DNA of 10,137 nt from PVC group bacterium (GTDB lineage: Bacteria > Verrucomicrobiota > Kiritimatiellia > CAIKKV01 > PXCX01): positions 1 through 10,137 of the forward strand of contig PXCX01000256.1 in the NCBI GenBank assembly GCA_003565195.1. The letters are read 5' to 3'. Of this stretch, positions 1 through 6,395 are shown one piece after another (within the stretch, counting starts at the first letter, position 1; each line of letters begins with the position of its first letter). Made by a program: the position numbers and the translations under genes. Under the pieces are notes generated by a model. The model was not told the origin of the DNA. It did no database searches and was given only the letters and a program-made list of their open reading frames with translations.

Positions 1-954
1 CAACACAAAGCCGCCGCCCTGGCCGCGGTGGTCGATCTGGATGCCGACCGTCTGGCAGCCTTCGAACCCGAGTTGGGCAAGGACGCGCTCTTCACCGATC
101 ATCATGATATGCTCAAGCATGTTAAACCTGATCTGGTCATGGTCGCGCTGCCGAATCATCTGCATAAACCGGTCACTTTGGATGCGTTGAATGCCGGGGC
201 CCATGTCCTCTGCGAAAAACCGATGGCCATGACGGTTGCCGAGGCGGAAACCATGCTTGCCGCCGCCAAATCCTGTAATCGTCGCCTGGGTATTAACTTT
301 TCGCAACGGTTTACGCCTGCCCATCGCGCACTCAAACAGATCGCCGATCGTGGCGCGCTGGGCGATATTTATCACGGCTATTGTTCATGGACACGGCGGG
401 ACGGTATCCCCCGATTCGGCGGCTGGTTCGGACAAAAGGAATTATCCGGCGGCGGTCCCCTGATCGATCTCGGGGTCCATCGCATTGATCTTTGCCTGTG
501 GCTGATGGGCCATCCCAAAGTCGTCAGCGTCAGCGGCGTGACGCACCACCGGATCGGGGTGCCGCGGGGTAGGCAACAGGGTAAATCCTTTGATGTGGAA
601 GACTTTGCCACCGGCCTGATACGGTTCGATAATGGCGCATCCCTGCTGGTTGAAGTGTCCTGGGTTGGTCATCAGCGCGAAAAGGAAACCCAGCAAATGC
701 GGGTTACGGGAACCGAGGGCGCCCTTGAGATGGATAACGGCTATTTCCATTACGCCCGCCAGGGTGACGTCTTCTACGCAACCACGATTAACGTCGAAAC
801 CGCACAAGCCCGTAGTTCATGCCAGGAAATGGTGGATTGCCTTGTGACCGGTGAACCCTTTTGGGGAACCCCTGAAGACGGTATCAATGTTCAGCGCGTG
901 TTGAACGGATTATACGAAAGCGCGGTAACCGGCCGGGATGTAGTCTTTGCATAA
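1..954 (+). CDS. Gfo/Idh/MocA-family NAD(P)-dependent oxidoreductase, 5'-truncated by the window edge
   Basis: The frame is open from base 1, so the gene starts upstream. The GTG at 28 is an internal valine in the strand AALAAVVDLDADR, typical of the second beta strand of a Rossmann fold; the GxGxxG loop and roughly the first 25-30 residues are missing. Counting from base 1, the EKP motif (residues 72-74, with the conserved lysine) and the GGGPLIDLGVHRIDL motif (about 150-164, with D156, H160 and D163) mark the active site of this family. A C-terminal alpha/beta substrate domain follows and the gene ends at TAA 952-954. These enzymes oxidise or reduce sugars, inositols and related polyols with NAD(P); the substrate cannot be read from the sequence. 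The next gene begins 18 bases downstream, so co-transcription is possible. Confidence 0.9.
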   Translation, partial: QHKAAALAAVVDLDADRLAAFEPELGKDALFTDHHDMLKHVKPDLVMVALPNHLHKPVTLDALNAGAHVLCEKPMAMTVAEAETMLAAAKSCNRRLGINFSQRFTPAHRALKQIADRGALGDIYHGYCSWTRRDGIPRFGGWFGQKELSGGGPLIDLGVHRIDLCLWLMGHPKVVSVSGVTHHRIGVPRGRQQGKSFDVEDFATGLIRFDNGASLLVEVSWVGHQREKETQQMRVTGTEGALEMDNGYFHYARQGDVFYATTINVETAQARSSCQEMVDCLVTGEPFWGTPEDGINVQRVLNGLYESAVTGRDVVFA

Positions 955-972
955 GCAAATAGAATAATTTGT

Positions 973-1935
973 ATGGACGCATTGATCCCCTTAATGCTTT
1001 TGGCCTTGGGAATCGCGCTGATTATCAAGGGTGGCGACCTTTTTGTCACATCGAGTGTTGTTATAGCCAAACTCGCCGGGATCCCTAGAGTGGTAATTGG
1101 CGGAACCTTGGTCAGCCTGGCCACGACAGCACCTGAACTGGCCGTTTCAGCCACCGCAAGCTTGCAGGGCAACCCGGGCCTTGCAGTTGGAAACGCGGTC
1201 GGTTCATCCATTTGCAATATTGGCTTGATCATCGGTGTGCTATGCATTGTGCACCCACTCGATGTGCGGCAAGAAGACTTCTGTGTGCCGGCCAGGATGA
1301 TGCTGGCAGCCGGCATTATGCTGGCGATCTTGACAATCCCTCTGCAGTTGACCCGACCTAACGGACTTCTCTTAATTGCATGCGCACTGGTATATCTAAG
1401 CGTAGACTATACAAGACACAGGATGCGCGCGCAGTTATCTTGCGTCGATGCGGAAGCGTCCCGGGACCGGCCGCCATGGGGTCCGCGAAAGGCTGCCGCC
1501 GGCTTCGCTTTAGGCGCCATGCTGGTCATCGCAGGCAGCCAATTAATGTCGAATAACGGAGTTAAACTGGCAGCGATGATGGGTATACCGGACATGATCA
1601 TCGGTCTGACGCTTGTCGCCATCGGCACCTCCCTGCCGGAACTTGTCATCGCCGTAACAGCGGTGAAGAAGGGCGTGCCGGAATTGTCGCTTGGCAATGT
1701 GGTCGGCGCCAACATTCTCAACATCACGCTGGTAACGGGCGTGGCAGGCACAATCCATCCCTTGAGCATGACGAGAAATATGCAACTCTATAATTTTCCG
1801 GCCATGCTGATTGTTTTTATCCTGCTACTCGTCATGGCACGGACGGATAACAAACTGACGCGCAAGGAAGGTTGGGTCTTTATCCTGTTCTATGTTTTTT
1901 ATCTGGGCGGGTTATTCGTCGTGGGAATGTTTTGA
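973..1935 (+). CDS. CaCA-family sodium/calcium-type antiporter (YrbG-like)
   Basis: A 320-residue, very hydrophobic protein with the two inverted alpha-repeats of the Ca2+:cation antiporter superfamily. Repeat 1 (about 44-90) carries ATTAPE at 50-55 and GNAVGSSICN at 73-82. Repeat 2 (about 212-257) carries GTSLPE at 218-223 and GNVVGANILN at 241-250. A short hydrophilic loop at about 147-172 separates the halves, giving about ten membrane segments, the usual bacterial size. The T-x-x-P-E cores that bind ions in this family are present in both halves, although repeat 1 deviates from GTSLPE. The likely role is exchange of Ca2+ for Na+ or another cation at the inner membrane; the true ion is unproven. 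ATG 973 is the first usable start after the preceding stop, but no Shine-Dalgarno sequence precedes it. Codons such as AGA, AGG and CTA look more common here than in the downstream genes. Confidence 0.9.
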   Translation: MDALIPLMLLALGIALIIKGGDLFVTSSVVIAKLAGIPRVVIGGTLVSLATTAPELAVSATASLQGNPGLAVGNAVGSSICNIGLIIGVLCIVHPLDVRQEDFCVPARMMLAAGIMLAILTIPLQLTRPNGLLLIACALVYLSVDYTRHRMRAQLSCVDAEASRDRPPWGPRKAAAGFALGAMLVIAGSQLMSNNGVKLAAMMGIPDMIIGLTLVAIGTSLPELVIAVTAVKKGVPELSLGNVVGANILNITLVTGVAGTIHPLSMTRNMQLYNFPAMLIVFILLLVMARTDNKLTRKEGWVFILFYVFYLGGLFVVGMF

Positions 1936-1947
1936 TCCAAAAAGGCT

Positions 1948-1975
1948 TTGATTTATCGGTGCGGACTGCTATGAT
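1948..1975 (+). promoter_or_regulatory. Candidate sigma70-type extended -10 promoter for the tmk operon
   Basis: TTGATT (1948-1953) and TATGAT (1970-1975) are separated by 16 bases, and TG at 1967-1968 makes an extended -10 (TGCTATGAT). This is the best promoter match in the 174-base gap before tmk and would start RNA near 1982, giving a leader of about 128 bases. It is a visual consensus match only. Confidence 0.5.
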
Positions 1976-1988
1976 AGGCGGCTAAGCA

Positions 1989-2024
1989 ATCGGCGTGTTT
2001 TTCGCAGAAAAAAATTATGCCGAT
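1989..2024 (+). other. Imperfect inverted repeat in the tmk leader
   Basis: ATCGGC (1989-1994) pairs with GCCGAT (2019-2024), and inside it TTTTTC (1998-2003) pairs with GAAAAA (2007-2012) around a GCA loop. The two stems are separated by an asymmetric internal loop of 3 and 6 bases. The inner stem is A/U rich and weak. No T-tract follows, so I do not call it a terminator. It could be a leader RNA structure or a protein-binding site. Confidence 0.3.
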
Positions 2025-2039
2025 ATTATGGAAGGAATC

Positions 2040-2060
2040 GGGTGTTGCGTGTCGCGTGTC
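2040..2060 (+). repeat. Three-unit 7-base tandem repeat (consensus GCGTGTC)
   Basis: GGGTGTT (2040-2046), GCGTGTC (2047-2053) and GCGTGTC (2054-2060) lie head to tail in the gap before tmk. The last two copies are identical and the first differs at two positions. Nothing indicates a coding role. Confidence 0.55.
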
Positions 2061-2072
2061 TGGTTCCGGCGA

Positions 2073-2085
2073 CGGGCACAGCCCG
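2073..2085 (+). other. Small GC-rich hairpin just before the tmk ribosome binding site
   Basis: CGGGC (2073-2077) and GCCCG (2081-2085) can pair around an ACA loop. A further GG/CC pair is possible across a CGA bulge (GG 2068-2069 with CC 2086-2087). The following bases TTAGTTTTG are T-rich but interrupted, so a weak attenuator is possible but not shown. The tmk Shine-Dalgarno begins about ten bases further on. Confidence 0.25.
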
Positions 2086-2109
2086 CCTTAGTTTTGAAGG
2101 GGCAACCGG

Positions 2110-2766
2110 ATGGCGGATCGGCAGGGACAATTTATTACCTTTGAAGGACCCGAGGGCTCGGGTAAGACGACCCAGGCGCTTTTGCTGACGGAACGTTTGC
2201 AGGCCGACGGATTGACGGTGGTCCGGACGCGGGAACCGGGCGGCACGGCCACCGGTGAATATATCCGTGAGATATTGCAACATGGCCGTTCGGGCGAGAC
2301 CGTATGTGCCGAAGCGGAGTTGCTGTTGTTTTCGGCCAGCCGCGCCCAGTTGGTGACCCAGGTCATCCGGCCGGCCTTGGAACGCGGTGAATGGGTGGTT
2401 TGTGACCGTTTTTTCGATTCCACGACCGCTTATCAGGCGTATGGCCAGGGGTTCGACCTCGACAAAGTGGAAAATATTCACCAATTCGCCGTGGGATCCA
2501 CGGTGCCGCAGTGTACGTTTCTGTTGGATATCGCCGTTTCCGAATCGTTATGCCGGATGCAGCGCCGCAATGCCGAACAGCAGACGGCGCCGGATCGGTT
2601 CGAACGCGAAGCGCTCGCATTTCACGAAAGCGTTTATGCCGGATACCACGCGCTGGCACGTCGCCATCCGGAACGTATCCGTGTAGTGGACGCAACCCGT
2701 CCGATCCATGATATTGCCGATCGTATTTGGGAGGAACTGAACGATGTGCTTACCCGCACGGGTTAA
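2110..2766 (+). CDS. tmk: Thymidylate kinase
   Basis: Phosphorylates dTMP to dTDP with ATP, an essential cytoplasmic step to dTTP. The 218-residue length is normal. The P-loop GPEGSGKTT is at residues 13-21, the REPGG motif at 41-45 and the CDRFFDSTTAYQ segment (DR at 99-100) matches the family's DR-x-x-DS-x-x-AYQ motif. A basic region at about 149-166 (RMQRRN...DRFER) corresponds to the LID. The start is well fixed: an in-frame TGA at 2095-2097 excludes longer forms, and AAGGGG at 2097-2102 lies 7 bases before ATG 2110. The last 23 bases overlap holB, a frequent partner in bacteria. The gene is probably the first of the housekeeping transcript driven from about 1948-1975. Confidence 0.97.
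   Translation: MADRQGQFITFEGPEGSGKTTQALLLTERLQADGLTVVRTREPGGTATGEYIREILQHGRSGETVCAEAELLLFSASRAQLVTQVIRPALERGEWVVCDRFFDSTTAYQAYGQGFDLDKVENIHQFAVGSTVPQCTFLLDIAVSESLCRMQRRNAEQQTAPDRFEREALAFHESVYAGYHALARRHPERIRVVDATRPIHDIADRIWEELNDVLTRTG
2729..2735 (+). promoter_or_regulatory. Ribosome binding site of holB inside tmk
   Basis: GGGAGGA is a near-perfect Shine-Dalgarno sequence lying within the tmk coding region, 8 bases before ATG 2744. It settles the holB start despite the 23-base overlap. Confidence 0.75.
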
Positions 2767-3751
2767 CGAAGCATTGCAATGGTTCGGTCAGGCGCGTAAA
2801 AACGAGCGTCTGGCGCACGCCTATCTGGTGGTCGGCTCGCCGCACGGCGATGCACGCCGATTCGTTGAACAGGTCTTGCCGCTCTTACTTTGCGAGACCG
2901 ATGCCCGGGCCGGTGCGGCCTGTGGCGTCTGCAGTGCCTGCCGGCGTGTGCGCGAGCGCCGCCATCAGGATGTCATCCAGATCGAGCCGCAGGGAAAATC
3001 CTGTACGATTCCGGTCGAAATCCTGAGGAATCTGCAACACCAATTCGGGCAAACGGCTTTAAGCGGCGGTCGCAAGATCGCAGTGATCTGGGGCGCCGAA
3101 CGACTGGGCGCGGAAGCCGCCAACGCGTTTTTGAAAACACTCGAGGAACCGCCGCCGGGCAGCATCTTTTTTCTGATCACCCCGGCTCCCGCATCGGTAT
3201 TGGAAACGGTCCGTTCGCGCTGCCAGCGAATGGCGTTATCGGAACCGGAAATCGCGCAGGTACCCGATGCCTGGCAACCGTATCTGGATGCTATCATGGA
3301 TGGCTTGGAACCGAACGACGACAAGGATAAGGCCGCCTGGGAAGGTCTGGCTGCCGCGCATCGGTTTCTGGCGCTATGTAAGACGATTCGCAAACAAATT
3401 GAGGATACCGAAGAAAATCAAGCCGGCGAAAACGACGATCAGGATGCCGTCACCGCCCGGGTAGCGGCACGTTTTGCGGAGCAGCGCGCGGCGGCCTTGC
3501 AAGCGCTTCAATTATGGTATCGCGATATCATGCTGGCCCATTGCGGCGCCGATCCGTCCCTGTTCCGCTATGGCGAACGGCAGGATACCGTCCGGCAGAT
3601 TGCCGGCCGGCTGGGTTTGACCGGCATCATTAATAAAATCGCCATTCTCGAACGATTACACCGCAATCTGGAGTCCAATATTCCCGACGGTGTGGTCGTG
3701 CATACGGCCTTTGCGGAGTTGACCGCCGGCGGAAATTACCTGAACTCGTAA
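2744..3751 (+). CDS. holB: DNA polymerase III delta-prime subunit (clamp loader)
   Basis: A 335-residue protein of the delta-prime/gamma-tau AAA+ family, part of the clamp loader that places the sliding clamp on DNA. Four cysteines at 50, 60, 63 and 66 form the zinc module of this family. The Walker A position (about 31-39, GSPHGDARR) lacks the GKT lysine, as expected for the non-hydrolysing delta-prime subunit. LKTLEEPP (130-137) and SRC (158-160, arginine finger region) are the hallmark motifs. The C-terminal part (about 245-330) fits the collar domain. An acidic stretch at 219-235 (EDTEENQAGENDDQD) falls between the AAA+ core and the collar and looks like a lineage-specific insertion. The strong ribosome site inside tmk fixes the start; aroC follows after 16 bases. 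Confidence 0.93.
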   Translation: MCLPARVNEALQWFGQARKNERLAHAYLVVGSPHGDARRFVEQVLPLLLCETDARAGAACGVCSACRRVRERRHQDVIQIEPQGKSCTIPVEILRNLQHQFGQTALSGGRKIAVIWGAERLGAEAANAFLKTLEEPPPGSIFFLITPAPASVLETVRSRCQRMALSEPEIAQVPDAWQPYLDAIMDGLEPNDDKDKAAWEGLAAAHRFLALCKTIRKQIEDTEENQAGENDDQDAVTARVAARFAEQRAAALQALQLWYRDIMLAHCGADPSLFRYGERQDTVRQIAGRLGLTGIINKIAILERLHRNLESNIPDGVVVHTAFAELTAGGNYLNS

Positions 3752-3767
3752 CCATGGAGCGTTTTTC

Positions 3768-4880
3768 ATGTCCAATACATTTGGCCAATATTTCCGGGTA
3801 ACAACATTCGGGGAATCGCATGGCGGCATGGTGGGAGCTGTGGTGGACGGATGTCCATCGCGCCTGGCGCTTGACGCCGCCGATATTCAATCCCAGCTTG
3901 ACCGGCGCCGCCCGGGACAAACATCGTTGACAACGCAACGCCAAGAAAGCGACCAGGTTTCGATTGTTTCGGGTCTTGCCGGCGGCCGAACTCTTGGGAC
4001 GCCTATTACCCTGTTGGTTCGCAACGCCGATACGCGGCCGCAGGATTATCGCCGGTTTGACGAGGTTCCCCGGCCTTCGCATGCCGACCTGACCTATCGT
4101 GCCAAGTACGGCATCTCGGCGGACAGCGGCGGCGGCCGTGCCAGCGCGCGCGAAACAATCGGACGGGTGGCCGCGGGTGCAATTGCCGAAAAATGGTTGC
4201 GGACACGCTGGGGCCTCTCGATCGTTGCCTGGGTCAGTGCCGTGGGCGATATCGATGCGCCGGAATTCGAAGCGGCCGGGCTAGATCGCGCGGCGGTTGA
4301 CCGTTTCCCGGTACGATGTCCCGATGCGGGGACGGCAGAGGCAATGCAGAAAACTATTCTGGCGGCGCGCGATGCGGGCGATTCGGTGGGCGGTCTGGTA
4401 ACCTGTGAATGCCGCGGCGTCCCCGCCGGATGGGGAGAACCGGTGTTCGGGAAACTGCATGCCATGCTTGCCGCAGCCCAGATGTCGATCCCGGCGGCAC
4501 GCTCTTTTGAAATCGGCGCCGGCATGGCAGCCGCCCGCATGCATGGCTCGCAACATAACGACATGTACGTTGTCAAAGACGGACGGCTGGGGACCGCAAC
4601 CAACCGCAGCGGCGGCATCCAGGGCGGCATCAGTAATGGGGAACCGATTGTCTTTCGGGTAGCCTTCAAGCCGACGGCTACGATTGCGCGCCCGCAACGG
4701 ACGGCAGGTTATGATGGAACGACTCGCGATCTGACGGCCGCCGGCCGGCATGATCCGTGTGTGGTTCCGCGGGCTGTCCCGGTGGTCGAGGCCATGGCGG
4801 CGCTGGCGCTGGCCGATGCGGCGCGATCAGCGGTTGCGCCGGACGGCCTGAACGAACATGAAGGTACGGAAAACGTATGA
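3768..4880 (+). CDS. aroC: Chorismate synthase
   Basis: Converts 5-enolpyruvylshikimate 3-phosphate to chorismate using reduced FMN, the last shared step to aromatic amino acids, folates and quinones. At 370 residues it is of standard length. Family motifs appear in order: FGESHGG (14-20, invariant His18), DRRRPGQ (45-51), RPSHADLTY (102-110, invariant His105), GGGRASARET (121-130), SVGGLV (206-211), GEPVFGKL (223-230), TNRSGGIQGGISNG (278-291) and GRHDPC (326-331). No key motif is missing. GGAG at 3756-3759 sits 8 bases before ATG 3768. The stop overlaps the tgt start as ATGA (4877-4880). The short hydrophilic tail after about residue 355 is not conserved in the family. Its place between holB and tgt is not the usual one for aroC. 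Confidence 0.97.
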   Translation: MSNTFGQYFRVTTFGESHGGMVGAVVDGCPSRLALDAADIQSQLDRRRPGQTSLTTQRQESDQVSIVSGLAGGRTLGTPITLLVRNADTRPQDYRRFDEVPRPSHADLTYRAKYGISADSGGGRASARETIGRVAAGAIAEKWLRTRWGLSIVAWVSAVGDIDAPEFEAAGLDRAAVDRFPVRCPDAGTAEAMQKTILAARDAGDSVGGLVTCECRGVPAGWGEPVFGKLHAMLAAAQMSIPAARSFEIGAGMAAARMHGSQHNDMYVVKDGRLGTATNRSGGIQGGISNGEPIVFRVAFKPTATIARPQRTAGYDGTTRDLTAAGRHDPCVVPRAVPVVEAMAALALADAARSAVAPDGLNEHEGTENV

Positions 4881-5998
4881 CAACCGCGGTCAGCGCTTTC
4901 AGTATTCAAGCCGTAGATCCCGACGGCGCTGCCCGGCTGGGTTTATTGCGAACGGCGCATGGCACGTTTGAGACTCCCTGTTTCATGCCGGTCGGTACCC
5001 GCGCCGCCGTCAAGGCCATGAGTCCCGCCGAACTGGCCGACGTCGGGGCCGGCATAATTCTGGCCAATACCTACCATTGTCTGACACGACCGGGGGTCGA
5101 GATTATCGCCGCCGCCGGCGGTTTGCACCGGTTCATGGGGTGGCCGGGCGCCATTTTGACGGACAGCGGCGGTTTCCAGGTATTCAGTCTGGCGCAACTG
5201 CGCCGGGTCGAGCGTGCCGGGGTGACGTTCCAGTCACATATCGACGGCACTCGCATTCAGATGGGTCCGCGCGAAGCCATGGCCGCCCAGCGCATGCTCG
5301 GATCGGATATCGCGATGGCCTTCGATGAATGTCCGCCCTGGCCATGCGCTCCCGATTATGCTTGCGAGTCGGTCGATCGTACATTATTATGGGCGGCTGA
5401 ATGTATTGAACAACCGCGGGCTGAAGGCCAGCAGGTCTTCGGTATCGTACAAGGCGGCGAGTATACCGCCTTGCGTGAACGGTGTGCCCGGGAACTGACG
5501 GCCATGGCGTTCGATGGTTATGCCATTGGCGGCGTCAGTGTGGGTGAACCGGCCGACGTGCTGATGGCACAAGTTCGCGACAGCGCACCGTTGTTGCCGT
5601 CGGAGCGGCCGCGTTACCTGATGGGCGTGGGCGACCGGCGCCAGATACTCGAAGCGGTGGCATGCGGGATAGACATGTTCGATTGCGTTATGCCGACACG
5701 GCTGGCGCGAAACGGGACGGCGTTTACCGTCAATGGCCGCTACCCGGTCAAGGCCGGTGAGTACAAGACCGATCTGCGGCCGATCGAGGAAGGATGCACA
5801 TGTTATGCTTGCCGTAATTTTTCGCGGGCCTACGTGCGGCATCTGTTGAATGTGGGAGAAATTTTGGGCGTCCGGCTGGTAACCTTGCATAACCTGCACC
5901 GCTACATGCGGTTCATGACGGATTTACGTGAGGCCTTGCGTCAGGGACAGTTTGATGAATATCGCCGGGAAAACCTGGCTAGATGGGAGAAAAAATGA
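4877..5998 (+). CDS. tgt: tRNA-guanine transglycosylase (queuosine pathway)
   Basis: Exchanges guanine 34 in tRNAs with GUN anticodons for preQ1, the first tRNA-level step of queuosine synthesis. The 373 residues match bacterial Tgt. Visible motifs are DSGGFQVFSL (96-105), AFDECPPWP (148-156), GGVSVGEP (218-225), RYLMGVGD (246-253) and GIDMFDCVMPTR (264-275), the segment that contains the aspartate nucleophile. The zinc site is C307-x-C309-x2-C312 with H338, the typical C-x-C-x2-C-x25-H spacing. The start overlaps the aroC stop in ATGA. Only a loose AAGG (4861-4864) lies 12 bases upstream, so translation probably depends on coupling to aroC. It is followed by yajC and secDF, the classic tgt neighbourhood. 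No queA or other queuosine gene is visible here. Confidence 0.97.
   Translation: MTTAVSAFSIQAVDPDGAARLGLLRTAHGTFETPCFMPVGTRAAVKAMSPAELADVGAGIILANTYHCLTRPGVEIIAAAGGLHRFMGWPGAILTDSGGFQVFSLAQLRRVERAGVTFQSHIDGTRIQMGPREAMAAQRMLGSDIAMAFDECPPWPCAPDYACESVDRTLLWAAECIEQPRAEGQQVFGIVQGGEYTALRERCARELTAMAFDGYAIGGVSVGEPADVLMAQVRDSAPLLPSERPRYLMGVGDRRQILEAVACGIDMFDCVMPTRLARNGTAFTVNGRYPVKAGEYKTDLRPIEEGCTCYACRNFSRAYVRHLLNVGEILGVRLVTLHNLHRYMRFMTDLREALRQGQFDEYRRENLARWEKK
5985..5990 (+). promoter_or_regulatory. Ribosome binding site that decides the yajC start
   Basis: GGGAGA lies 4 bases before ATG 5995. The alternative in-frame ATG at 5983 overlaps this element and has no such site before it. ATG 5995 also makes a 4-base ATGA overlap with the tgt stop, so it is the preferred start. 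Confidence 0.6.
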
Positions 5999-6360
5999 AT
6001 GCGATGACGATGGGACTAACGTGGACAATCATGGCAATGGGTGGCGCGCCCGCGGAAAGCGGCCAGGGCGGCGGCTCGATGATCATGGTCGGGTATATGG
6101 CGATATTTCTGTTGCTGCTTTATTTCATGATGATCCGGCCTCAGGCCCGGCGCGAAAAAGAACGTAAAGCGATGTTGAACAGTGTCAAGACCGGCGACCG
6201 TATCATTTTTGGCGGCGGCTTACTGGGAACGGTCGCCAATGCCAAGGAAAATACATTGATGGTTAAAGTGGCGGACAATGTCAAAGTTGAAGTGGTACGC
6301 GGCGCGGTCACGCGCGTGTTAAGCAAGGACGAAAATATCGGAGAAGAAACGGCGTCTTAA
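5995..6360 (+). CDS. yajC: Preprotein translocase accessory subunit YajC
   Basis: A 121-residue protein from ATG 5995 (125 if ATG 5983 were used). A short N-terminal tail rich in Met and Gly is followed by one membrane span at about 29-47 and then the hallmark IRPQARREKERK (48-59). The small cytoplasmic domain contains TGDRIIFGGGLLGTV (66-80) and VKVEVVRGAVTRVL (97-109), as in other YajC proteins. YajC associates with SecD and SecF in the holotranslocon at the inner membrane. It begins on the tgt stop codon and secDF follows 35 bases later, the canonical tgt-yajC-secD-secF order. The four-base overlap with tgt suggests coupled translation. Confidence 0.95.
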   Translation: MNAMTMGLTWTIMAMGGAPAESGQGGGSMIMVGYMAIFLLLLYFMMIRPQARREKERKAMLNSVKTGDRIIFGGGLLGTVANAKENTLMVKVADNVKVEVVRGAVTRVLSKDENIGEETAS

Positions 6361-6380
6361 AATTTTGGGCGACCTGAATC

Positions 6381-6386
6381 GGGAGG
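6381..6386 (+). promoter_or_regulatory. Strong ribosome binding site of secDF
   Basis: GGGAGG lies 9 bases before ATG 6396 in the 35-base gap after yajC. Nothing resembling a terminator or promoter is visible in this gap. Confidence 0.7.
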
Positions 6387-6395
6387 TAAAACGGA

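Noticed and set aside
28..30. GTG at 28 as the start of the oxidoreductase
   Set aside because: The frame is open to base 1 and the residues before it continue a Rossmann beta strand; starting at 28 would remove the nucleotide-binding loop.
2028..2144. 38-codon plus-strand ORF in the tmk leader, overlapping the tmk start
   Set aside because: No ribosome binding site precedes ATG 2028, the peptide is Arg/Cys/Gly-rich without a motif, and it crosses the repeat and hairpin. An upstream regulatory ORF is not excluded but is unsupported.
4094..4669. 191-codon open frame on the minus strand opposite aroC
   Set aside because: It lies wholly within a gene with all chorismate synthase motifs. The translation is low-complexity, rich in Ala, Pro, Ser and Arg, without a domain, as expected for the antisense frame of GC-rich DNA.
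5983..5985. ATG 5983 as the yajC start
   Set aside because: It lies in the ribosome binding site of ATG 5995, which also forms the typical stop/start overlap with tgt.
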